A stretch of 64,000 bases of DNA from Muscardinus avellanarius. Its lineage: Eukaryota; Chordata; Mammalia; Rodentia; Gliridae. Shown here one piece after another: positions 39,628-52,100 of this stretch. Positions within the stretch are counted from its first letter, which is position 1. Each line of letters begins with the position of its first letter. The stretch spans positions 62,421,404 to 62,485,403 of the forward strand of contig OY726574.1 in assembly GCA_963383645.1 (NCBI GenBank). The letters run 5' to 3'. The translations under genes were made by a program, and so were the position numbers. The notes under the pieces were generated by a model that was not told the DNA's origin, did no database searches, and saw only the letters and a program-made list of their open reading frames with translations.

Positions 39628-42600
39628 TACATTAAGCAAAATAAGCCAGAAGCCAGACTCAGAAGGAAAGTATTGGATATTTCTCTCCATATGTAAAATC
39701 CAGGCAAGGGGTGATAACATAAATATAGAAAGATTAATAATGTTATTAAGAAGGAGGTCAAGGGAAAGGGTGGGTACGAGGGTAATAAAGAAGCAGAAAT
39801 CATCAAAATCGATTATATGCATATAATTAACTAGCACACTCCAGTGTCGGGACACCTGTCAGATTCTCATAACACCTGGAACAGCGGTCACCAAGAGTAC
39901 AACGATGGTGAATGCTGGTGAGGATGTGGGGAAATAGGGACGCTTGCACACTGTTAGTGGGAGTGTAAATGAGTGCAGTCACTATGGAGATCGCTGTGGA
40001 GAGTCCTCAAGAGATGAGCAGTGGAGCCACCATGACCCGACTATCACACACCCTGGTCTCTTTCCAGAAGAATTAAAGTCAAAAAGCTATGCGACCCATG
40101 CATCTCCATTTTAATAGCAGCCAATCTACCAGAGCCAAACTGCGGAACCACCCAGGTGTCCTTCACACGGATTAGAAGTTGGGATATATACGCACAATGG
40201 AACTCAGCCATAAAGAACAAAATGATGTCGTTTTCAGGAAAATGGATGGAAATACAGAATAATAGGCTAAGTGAGATAGCCAGTTCAGAAAGCCGGGTCC
40301 TGTGTGTTCTCTTGTAAGTGGAAGCTGGAGAGAAAGTAGAGAACTAAAGGGACTTCAGGTAAACGAGGAGAGAGAGCAGGTGGACAGGGAGAGAGACAGG
40401 AGGGAGGAGCAGAGGGAGGAGCAGATGGGGAGGAGGAGCAGAGGGAGGAGCAGAGGGAGGAGCAGATGGGGAGGATGGAGCAGAGGGAGGAGCAGATGGG
40501 GAGGAGGAGCAGAGGGGGAGGGAGGAGCAGGTGGGAAGGAGCAGATGGGGAGGAGGAGCAGAGGGAGGAGCAGATGGGGAGGAGGAGCAGAGGGAGGAGC
40601 AGGTGAGGAGGAGGAGCAGATGGAGGAGTAGAGGGGCTTGAGGAAAGCTCAATAATGCTACGTCCATATATGGTGCTGACACTAACAATGTCACTGACGT
40701 GAAGGGGGCCCTCGGGAGTTGGAACGGGAGGGAGAGGGGAGGAAAGCACCCCAGTGCTGGGTGCTTACAGCATGCTGAATCGCACTAGGATGTATTATTA
40801 TGATGTACCAATAAATGTATAAGAGCGAGAAATGATCAAAGCTTAAGAGGAAGCCAAGCGTGGTAGTGCGTACCTTAGTCCAGGCCTTGGGAGGCTAAGA
40901 CGGGAGGATCGTAGGTTCAGGTCTGAGGACAGCCTCAGTAATGCAGTGAGTACCTCAGCAACTTAACATAAATAAAAGGGGCTTTGTGTAGCCTCACGTG
41001 GTGACGCACGCTTGTAATCCCAGTACTTGGGAGGCTGAGACAGGAGGACCCGAGTTTGCAGCCAGCCTCAGCTACTTAGTGAGGCCCTCTGCAACTTAGT
41101 GAGACCCGGTTTCAAGATAAAGAATAAAACCTAAGGCTAGGGGTGTAGCTAGGAGGTAGAGTGCCCCTGGTTCTGAAATAAAAGGGGATTGTGTGTGGCT
41201 CAGAGGTATAATGCCCCTGGGTTTAATTCCCAATACCCCCCAAATGTAAGATGAATAAACACTTCTGTGCAAAAAAGTAGACAATAAGATGGCAGAAATG
41301 ATCTAATAGGTTATATGTGTGTGTATAAGTATGATACAATGACACCCTCTATTCTGTATAATTAATATATATTAATAAAATACCCCTGTTATGCCATATG
41401 GATTACAAATTAAAGTAGCACATATGTAAAGTGGTAGGTCTGTTTCAAGTTTGTCCCAAGCTCCACATCTTATTAGCTGAATGATTGTTTAACCATCTAA
41501 TTAAATTAGCATGGAGGAGCGTTTGTCAAAGGCAGAGGGACGCGCGGTCCCTCGGGCAGCGAGGCGAGTCGCCGCAGGGCCTCGCTACGCCAACCATCCA
41601 AAGTACTTGCGTCAGTAAGATTCTGATCGTGTTACATCCTCGGCCGGCAAGGTCGGATCAACACAGAGAATTGAGCGCTATCCCACCATCAGGCCCACCC
41701 GGTGGGTGTGTTTCCCTAGCACCTGCTCCTGAGGGACCGACGGCTTTGCTTCTCCCGCGCACGTGTGCTAGGTGGCGATCGTGGTCAAGTACTTCTTCCA
41801 GTTTGGCTTCTTCCCCTGGAATAAGAATGTGGAGCTGAACAAAGATAAGCCGTACCACCCGCCCAACATCATCGGCGTGGAGAAGAAGGAGGGCTACGTT
41901 CTCTATGACCTCATCCAGCTCCTGGCCCTGTTCTTCCACCGCTCCATCCTGAAGGTACTGCACGCGTGCGGGCGATGGGCCTCCCTCCCGAGCATCCTTC
42001 CTGGGGACCCTGAAACCCAGGGGCCGCGGGCGAGGCCTCCTCCCATGGGCCTGTGTGCAACCAGGAATCGTAGTTACAGTCATTTATTGGACCTTTGCCC
42101 CCGCGGTGATGGTCATAATGGCACTTGTAGTACGTCTGGGGGGAAAGTTTGCAGCACTTCTACGCTAGGCTGAACATAGGATTAATGGCATTGGTGGGCC
42201 GTGCTCGAGCAGTGTGCAGGGTCTTAGTGCCTGATACACTAAATTCTACCTGTAGTCTATGCCAGACCATACAAAAGCTATAATTTGAGCCGGGCGTGGA
42301 GGCGCACGCTTGCAATCCCAGCATTCGGGAGGCCGAGACCGGAGGATCGCGGTTCATGGACAGCCTCAGCTTAGTGAGGCCCTCTGCAACTCAGTGAGAC
42401 CTGGTTTCAAAATAAAGAATAAAGCCGGGTGTGGTAGCTCATGCTTGTAATCCCTGCGCTTGGGAGGAGGAGACAGGAGGATCGCTCACGTTCGAAGCCA
42501 GCCGCGCTGGCTTAAGAGACCCTGTTTCCAAATAAAAATATAAAATAGGTCTGGGAGTGTAGCCCGGAAGTAAAAGGGCTTCCAGGAACCCCAGTACCAC

Positions 42601-45600
42601 CAAAAAAATAAAGAAAGAAAGAAAATTTTAAAAATAGAGCAGAGGGTGTAGCTCAGAGGTAGGATGCCCTTGGGTTCCACCTCCAGACCTGCCAAAAAAA
42701 AAAAAAAAAAAAAGCTATAATTTGGTACGGATCCCGTTACCTCATCTCCAATGTAACTTTGTTCTACCTTCTGGAAGTATTACTTTTAGGCAGTTTCTTG
42801 TAGCGAAGCTGTTTGCTTTCAGTGAGCAACTAGCTGGGTTCTTTTTGATTGTTTATGCTGCTAGGGATTGAAGCCACAATGATTCTACTTCTGAACTGTA
42901 CCCCTAGCCCTTTTTATTTTATATTTAATTTTGAAACAGGGTCTCACTGACTCACTGAGGCTGGCCTTGAGCCTGCGGTCTTCTGGTCTCAGTCTTCTAA
43001 GTACTGGTAATGCAGGTGTGCGCCACCACGCCCAGTGGGCTGTCACCTCCAGGGCCAGGTCCATCCATGGCTAACAGCGCGATTCTTCAGAGCCAGTCAT
43101 GGGCACACAGACATGTTCTAGAAGGAAAGTCCTTTAGCCAAGGACTAGTCAAGGGCCCCCCATGTTATCTGTACTCCCGTGGCCAAACTTCATCTGCCCC
43201 TGTCAGCTACACAGCCAGATAGGTGTCAGCATCGCCATCACCACGGCCCCGGGGTCTTCCTACAGCGCTAGACAAGCCCCTGGCCCAGCCTCGGCTTTCT
43301 CAATTGTGGGAGGAAGTGTAGGACTGAGTCGGCTGTCCTGCCCGAAACTATGGTGGCCTTGGTTATCATTTCTCTGCCTTCCCAGTGCCATGGCTTATGG
43401 GACGAAGACGACGTGGTGGAGGGGGGCACGGACAAGGGGGACTCGGAGGACGAGCTGTCCGTCAGCCACGGCAGAAGGGACTCCTCGGACTCCCTCAAGT
43501 CCATCAACCTGGCCGCCTCGGTGGAGTCGGTGCACGTGACCTTCCCCGAGCAGCAGACCACCATCCGCAGGAAACGGCCGGGCAGCAGCCCCCAGGTCTC
43601 CCCGGGGTCCAGCTTCTCCTCAAACAAGTCCAAAAGAGGTATCTGTCGTGCGGTGGGCGCCCCGGGCCGGAATGATCCCTCGGAAGGCCCTGTGTTTCTG
43701 GGGCCTGCGGGACTGGGGAGGGGTGTTTCTTGAGCATTATTTAGCCTCAAATACTCTAAAGTCAGACAGACCCACAGTCAAGTCCTGTCTCAGCTGTGAG
43801 ACCTCATGACCTCATGCAGATAGTTGTGGGTGGGGCGGCAGACCACCTGGCACCCAGGAAGCCGTCAGGCATGTGAGAGTGTGTGCCTCATATGCAGACA
43901 TTCTGCAGAGGACGTCCAGAGTGCTAGAAATGACAACTGATATTGGAAAAGTATTTAGATTACATCGATGGGGACGTCTGGCCAAACCGTCTAGTTGTTC
44001 CCTAAGTTGGGTGTCGCTTTGTACTGAGCAGCCGGCAGTGGTGAAGGGGACGTCCCTGTTCTGGGTAGAACCAGCCTTGGCGTGTAGGGGCTCACGTCTG
44101 AAGTGCGCCATGCACGTGTGTGTGCTCATTCTTAGAAACTGTCTTAGATGCAGAACTAACGACCCAAGTTATACTTGTTTTATATTTAGAGAAGTTAGGG
44201 TATGAAAAAAAGAGTACAGATCCCATCTAGAAAAGCCGAAGCCTAGAAAAACTGTTCTCCAATGTTTGTTCCTGGGACGAAGGTTATATAGGCATGTGAA
44301 GAAGAGGCTCCACTGGGCAGAAACCCCGCAGGTCTGCGTTAGTCGGGAAGCAGGTTGAGCGGACGGATTCCCGACTACGCAGTAGCCAGTCTTTCTGTTT
44401 TAACTTCTGTGAGTGCAGGGCAGTTGTACATCATAGGGTCAATTCAGAGGATACAGGCACGTCCATGCCTTACATCATAGGGTCAATTCAGAGGATACAG
44501 GCACGTCCGTGCCTTCCTCCTGCCTCCCTAGACGTAGCAGCGAGGGTAAGTGCTGCCCTCCTGTGTAGGGACGCAGTGTTGCAGCTGCTTTTCTCCTCTG
44601 TCTCCCTCTCCCTCCCACCTTTCTCCCCAGCCCTCTTCTGTTAATCTTCTGGTCTCTGTCTTCATTTATCTGAAGCCAATTTTGTTTTCTATTTTCTTTC
44701 TAACTCCTGCTTGTGAGCAAAACGTACAACCCTTGACTTCCTGGGAATGGTTAGTCCCGCTTTACATCATGTGGGGTTCTTCATGATAAATTTTGTTCTT
44801 TATCTGAGGTTTTCCTCATGTGTGTATATGCCACATTTTCTTTACCCATCCATCTGTTGACAGATACCTAGGTCGGTTCCACAATTTGAATTGTGCTGCT
44901 CTAACCATGAATATGCATGGGTTACTGTAATATTCTGAATTTCGTTCCTTTGGAAATATATATATGAGGAGTGGTATTGCTGGGTCATTCAGAAGTTCTA
45001 TTCCTAGTCATTTGAGAACCTCCATACTGGTATCCTCAGTGGTTATACTAATTTGCAGGACCACCAAGAGTGAACAAGAGTTCCTCTTTTTCTACATCCT
45101 CACCAGCACTTAGTATTGTGTGTATTCTTGACTGTCATTGTAACGGGTTAGAAATTCAGTGAAGTTTTTTTTGCATTTCCATAAAATCCCTAATTGATGG
45201 CTAATGATACTGAACATTTTCTATATATTTGTTGGTCGTTTCTGTTGGTCAAAAACAGACACATAAACCAGTGGAATAGCGGAAGATACAGAAACAAATC
45301 CTCATATTTACAGGCAGTTGTCTTTTTATAAAGGAGTCAAAAACATACATTGGAAAAAAATACAACCTTTTCAACAAAGGATGCCGGGAAAACTGGTTCT
45401 CAATTTGTAGACAAATGGAATTGACCCCCCCCCACCTCTCACCCTGCACAAGAGTCAAATCCAGATGGACCAAAGACTTGGAAATGAGACCCAAAACTTT
45501 GCAATTACTAGGAAATGTAGGCCCAGCACTCCAGCATGTAGGCACTGGTAGAGACTTCTGCAATAAGACCCCAGTGGTAGGAAATAAAGCTGAGAGTCAG

Positions 45601-46120
45601 TAATGATTCTTAAAGGCATCTGTGCACGTCCATCCTTAAAACGGTGGGAGCCATCCCTCCTCCGTGTGTGGGGCCTGGGCTTCTGTGGCATTTCTCCTGA
45701 CGACCCCCGTTCTCGGCACTAGGTCCCGTGGTGTCTTTTCACGCCTTGTTATTTGCAGGCAGCACGAGCACCCGTAACAGCAGCCAAAAGGGAAGCAGTG
45801 TTCTGAGCATTAAGCAAAAAAGCAAAAGGGAGCTCTACATGGAAAAGCTTCAGGAGAACTTAGTCAAAGCAAAGGCCTTCACCATCAAGAAGTGAGTGCC
45901 GGGCGCGCGTGGTGGGGTCTGCGCGGGCTTGGTGTTCCTGTAAGCCAGCGCTGAAGAGCTGTGGGGCCACACGGCCCAATTGTGTACCATTTGTAAGCTC
46001 TATTTCAGTAAGTGTGACCCCTTCTGATATGCATGGCATTTATCCACACACTATCTATTTAAACAAAGTGGATGAGGGGCATTGAAGGCTGGTGGCATAT
46101 AGATAAATAGATAGATAGAT

Positions 46121-46163
<43 letters not shown>

Positions 46164-49100
46164 GGATGTAGAGAGAGAGGGAGAGAGAGAGAGAAATATA
46201 GACAGAGATATACATATGCATATATGTATATACATATTTCCCCAGGCACCATTATAGTGCAGTCCTGCGGGATGGAGAGGAATATGATATTAGAGCTGGA
46301 AGGACCGGAGAAGGGCATAGAGGCTCCTGGCAGGAGATGGTTTGTCCAGTTTCTTTAATATCAAATAGCTGGTGCCCGGCAAGCTGCACAGGCCCCTCCC
46401 GCCTGTGGGAGGTTGGAGTGTCCAAGGAGTGGACACCGGAGAGGTCCAGAAAGGCTGGGCCAGAGGCTCTGCGCAGAGCAGGGCCCGTCCTCCACAGGGG
46501 CCTGAGATCAGGAAGGCCAGAAGCAGCTTCTCAGGAGTCATAGTAGGCGCAGGACCCCGAAACGGAAGTAGCAGGTGCGCCTGACCCTAGTGTGTGCAGC
46601 CGTGAGCCCCTCTGTGTTTAATCTTGTCCACACATCCGGGCTCTTCATTACTATTTCATTTGTTTATTTATTTTGGTGCTGGAGATTGAACCCAGGGGCA
46701 TTCTACCTCTGAGCTACACCAAAAGCCCCCCCCCCTTTTAACAGGGTCCTGCTCAGTTGCTGAGGATCTGTCTAAATTGCTGTGGCTGGCTTCGAACCTG
46801 TGATCCTCCTTTCTCAGCCTCCCAAGTACTGGGATCAAAGGTGTGTCAGTCTTAATATTATCCTGGTTTTACAAAAGAGGAAACTAAAATGCAGGGTTAC
46901 ACAGCTCCTCGGGACCTCAAGGGCAGTGAGTAGGTGCAGCAGGCTGTGGTCTCAGCCCTGACTCATTATGCCTTGAACATGACAGGCCAAAGAGACATCT
47001 GCAGAGAGGATGCTAGAAACATCAGCAGAGAGAAGATGCTAGAGACATCAGGAGACAGAGGATGCTAGACACATCAGGAGACAGAGGATGCCAGAGACAT
47101 CAGGAGACAGGATGCCAGAGACATCAGGAGACAGAGGATGCTGGACACATCAGGAGACAGGATGCTAGAGACATCAGGAGACAGGATGCTAGACACATCA
47201 GGAGACAGGATGCCAGAGACATCAGGCGACAGAGGATGCTAGACACATCAGGAGACAGGATGCTAGACACATCAGGAGACAGGATCCCAGAGACATCAGG
47301 AGACAGAGGATGCTAGACACATCAGGAGACAGGATGCCAGAGACATCAGGAGACAGGATCCCAGAGACATCAGGAGACAGAGGATGCTAGACACATCAGG
47401 AGACAGGATGCTAGAGACATCAGGAGACAGGATGCTAGAGACATCAGGAGACAGGATGCTAGAAACATCAGGAGACAGAGGATGCTAGACACATCAGGAG
47501 ACAGGATGCCAGAGACATCAGGAGACAGGATGTTAGAGACATCAGGAGACAGGATCCCAGAGACATCAGGAGACAGAGGATGCTAGACACATCAGGAGAC
47601 AGGATCCCAAAGACATCAGGAGACAGAGGATGCTAGACACATCAGGAGACAGGATGCCAGAGACATCAGGAGACAGGATCCCAGAGACATCAGGAGACAG
47701 AGGATGCTAGACACATCAGGAGACAGGATGCTAGAGACATCAGGAGACAGGATGCTAGAAACATCAGGAGACAGAGGATGCTAGACACATCAGGAGACAG
47801 GATGCCAGAGACATCAGGAGACAGGATGCCAGAGACATCAGGAGACAGGATCCCAGAGACATCAGGAGACAGAGGATGCTAGACACATCAGGAGACAGGA
47901 TGCCAGAGACAGCAGAAAGGATGCTAGAGACATCAGGAGATAGAGGGCCACTCCACCTGCCACGCAGGGAGCTCACACAAGTTCTGTGCCTGAGGAGGAC
48001 CCTGTCCCAGCGAGGAAGGTGGGACCTGGCTTTTGGATTGCAGAGGAGGGGGCTGGTCATTCTCTGCTCGTTCTCCCCCCGGCCCTCAGAAGACATAGGA
48101 GTGGGTCTGTTTTTCAGGACTCTGCAGATATACGTGCCCATCAGACAGTTCTTCTATGACCTCATCCACCCAGACTACAGTGCCGTGACTGACGTGTACG
48201 TGCTCATGTTCCTGGCTGACACCGTGGACTTCATCATCATCGTCTTCGGCTTCTGGGCCTTCGGGGTAGGTGGAGCCGGCCTCTGCACGCCGCTGACCTT
48301 TCGGGAGGGTGGCTCTGCGTCCTGCCCGAAGCCACTCAGGCGCCACCCTGCCGTCCCCTCCCCAGAAACACTCAGCGGCGGCGGACATCACCTCCTCGCT
48401 GTCGGAGGACCAGGTGCCCGGGCCCTTTCTGGTCATGGTGCTCATCCAGTTCGGAACGATGGTGGTGGACCGCGCGCTGTACCTCCGCAAGACCGTGCTG
48501 GGCAAGGTCGTGTTCCAGGTCATCCTCGTGTTTGGAATCCACTTCTGGATGTTCTTCATCCTGCCGGGCGTGACCGAGAGGTGAGCCCGCGGGGCCGGTT
48601 GGCGCAGCCGCTGCTCCCAGCATGCACACGGGCAGCAAGAGAGGCGCCGTGATGGCCACCGCTGGGAACAGACGAAGGTCGAGATGGGAATCAAATCCAG
48701 GGCAAACCCGAGTGCGAGTTGACTCTTCTGAAATATGTCACTTGTGCTGCGTCTTCATTTTTCGCTGTTGTGATTATCCATCGCGGTGGGATTCGTAGTG
48801 GTGCAGGATACGCACACACGACATCGACTTCCCTCCCCAGGCTCCTCCCTCCCGGTACATGACAGTGAGGGCCACGTGGTACACACGGGTGTGCTCAGCG
48901 GCACTGGATCTGTCTCCTTACCCAGACCGCCCTGGCTTCCCTCCCCCTGCCCCCAGCCCCCTTCCTTTCTCTCCCCATCTCTCCTCCTCCCCGTGAGGTT
49001 CTCTTCCCTCCTATTTGCTCTCTATGCTAGAGTGAACTCTGCATGTCCGCGTTTACTTAGCACAATGCACAACAGCCAAGTTGCAGGACCGGCCCAGGCA

Positions 49101-52100
49101 TCGGCCGACAGAGGAGTGGATAGCAAAGTGTGGCAGAGGGGCACAGTGGAGCTTTACTCCGCCACAGAGGAGAGCAGAACTATCGAGTCTGCAGGACAAT
49201 GGAATGGACTGGAGAACACCAGTCCAAGTGAGACCAGCCGGTCTCAGACAGTCAAGGGCCGCGCAGGGGACGTGGCACACGCCCGTGATCCCAGGACTAG
49301 GGAGACGGGAACAGGAGGAGGATGACTTTGAGGCCATCCCTTGCCACTTAACATGACCCTGTTTCAAAATTTAAAAGCCAGCCGGGCGTGGTGGTGCACG
49401 TTTGGAATCCCAGCATGTGGGAGGCTGAGACAGGAGGATCGTGGTTCGCAGCCAGCCTCAGCCACTTAGTGAGGCCCTGTGCAACTCAGTGAGACACTGT
49501 TTCCAAATAAAGAATAGAAAATAGGGCTGAGAGTGCAGCTTGGTAGAATGCCCCTGGGTTCTATCCGCAGTACCTCAAAAAAACAAAAATAAGTAAATTA
49601 AATAAAATAGGGCTGGAGGTGTTGCTCAGAAGTAGAATGCCCCTGGGTTCCATCCCCAGTACCTCCAAAAAGTAAAAAGAAGAGAGGAGAAGGAGCTGCG
49701 GCCGTGGCTCGGAGGTACAGCTACTTCCTCTCTACGCCTTGCCCCGGGGGAGGCTGAAAGATGGTCTTAGGAGCATTCTGCAGAAGGCCAGCGGCCAAGA
49801 GACATGTCAGATGAGAAGTGGATGGAGAACGTGGAGGCCGTGTAATGGGTTGAAGGGGCTGCAGAAGGCCGGGGGAGGCGATGGTGGTAGGGAGGCCCGG
49901 GGTCACGTGTTATGGGGCTTGGGAAGCACTGCCGAGGACCCGGCTCAGTAGGAGAAGCAGGCAGCCCCTGCAGCGCTCCATCATGGCTGCCGTGGGCACA
50001 GCACTGCTGCTGTTAAAGGGCTCGGGCAGGGTGAGCGAGCGCGAGGGAGGGCGGCCGGAGGACAGGAGGGGAAGGGCTGGAAAGATGCTCGAAGGTGGCG
50101 GCCGTGCCTTCACCATCCCATGCCACGGGAGCCAGGGGGTCGGCTTCGGGTCCCCACTGGACCACGCCTTCCCACGCCTCAGAGTTCTCCCCGCCCCTTC
50201 TCCTCCCGGCCTCCCACCAAAATTCTACTTTATTCTCTGTCTTCGGATTTCAGTCTAAGCTGTCCCTTCTAAGAGGTCTTGCTGCCTCCCACTCTCCCCA
50301 GAACAGGAATATTTTTGACCAAGTAGGTGCTCATCGCAATACATGCATGGCTCTATTTATAAAAAAAACAAACACCCACAATCCCAGGACTTGGGAGGCT
50401 GAGACAGAAGGATAGCCACTTCAAGGCCAGCCTCGGCAACTTATCAAGAACCTACCTGCTTCAAAATAAAATGTAAAAGGAGCCTGGTGTGGTGGGCCGG
50501 ACGCGGTGGCACATGCTTGTAATCCCAGCATTGGGGAGGCGGAGACCAGAGGATTGCAGTTTGCAGACGGCCTCGGCTACTTAGTGAGGCCCTTCGCAAC
50601 TCAGTGAGACCCTGTTTCAAAAATAAAGAGATTAAAAATTAGGGCTGGGGGTGGGGCTCAGAGGAACAATGCCCCTGGGCTCCATTCCCAATACCACACA
50701 CACAAAAAGGAGCCTGAGGTGGTGGCGCACGCTTGTAATCCCAGCATTCGGGAGGCTGAGACAGGAGGATCGCGGTTCATGGACAGCCTCAGCTACTTAG
50801 TGAGGCCTCTGCAACTCAGGGAGACCCTGTTTCAAAATAAAGAATAAAAATTAGGGCTGGGGGTGTAGCTCGGAGGTAGAATGCCCTTGGGTTCCATCCC
50901 CAGACCCACAAAAAAAAATGGAGTTTTAGAAAACACCACTCTCTGTAGCTAGAGGAGGCTGGTCAGAGATTGGCTGGGGGCGTGAGGTCAAGAAGAAAGA
51001 GAGGATTACAGAACATTCAAGAAACCCTTCAGAAGACAGGAAGTTTGGGAAATGACAACTCTGTTTCCTAGCATGATGGTCTTACGGTTTTATGGGTTTG
51101 TATAAAGTCAACACTTAATCACACACAATCTTTTACCGTGTACCAATTATATCCTAATAATTCAATTGGTGATTGTTTTTATTTTCTATTTTTTTTATTT
51201 TTTATTTTTTGGTACTGGGGTTCCTGGAAGCCCTTCTACCTCCGGGCTACACTCCCAGACCTATTTTTTACATTTTTATTTGGAAACAGGGTCTCCTAAG
51301 CCAGCGCGCGCGGCTGGCTTCGAAGCTGCGCGATCCTCCTGCCTCTGCCTCCCAAGCGCCGGGATTCCAAGCGTGCGCCACCACGCCCGGCTTGGTGATT
51401 GTTTTTAAAGCCTGAATTTATGTGTGGACTTTTTCTGAGTGTCCTCTGACACTGTGTAAAAAGGATAATTAATGCGCATCTAAATGTGTCAGGAAGTACA
51501 AGAGAATTTACACGGGCTATTAAATTTTCATTATAATCTTTTTTTTCCTTGGCATAGGGGATTGAACCCAGGAGCATTCTACCTCTGAGCTACACCCCAT
51601 CCCTACCTATGTTTTACTTCAAAATCAAGTCTCACTAAATTGCTGAGGCTGGCCTTGAACCTGCCATCCTCTTGTCTCAGCCTCCCAGATACTAGTATTA
51701 CAGACATGTCCACCACACCCAGTTGATGACCTTCATTTTAAAGATGAAAGTTAGGTATCTTTTGGTACCTTGAGCATGAGTTAGCGAGACTCAAAAAGAA
51801 TAGGTTGCTCCAGGGTAGGTTCAGTAGCAGGTACGGAGCACATTTTTGCTTTTCTGTTTGTTTGTTTTTAACTCCTACAGTAGTTTGGACTTTGTTATCT
51901 GCACGGTCCATGTTGTGAGAAATGTTTATCAGCACATTGATTTAGTGCCGTTTAATTTAATTATGACTCAAGCAACTGAATAATGCACAGTGGTGTCACC
52001 TTCACATAAATGTTTTAATTGTTACATTTTCTCACCCTACCCTTTGCCTCTGAAGTTCTCCACTATGTATAAAGAATTGCTTTAAATTGGCTTTTTGTGG

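Noticed and set aside
47062..47316. Repetitive frame with [14 protein letters not shown] units
   Set aside because: Reads through the 24/26-bp minisatellite; unit lengths are not all multiples of three, so the frame does not persist.
51166..51415. Recurrent protein-like frames with [18 protein letters not shown] and similar
   Set aside because: They recur at 23594, 38409, 39024, 51166 and 59712 because each lies in a minus-strand type B SINE; not genes.
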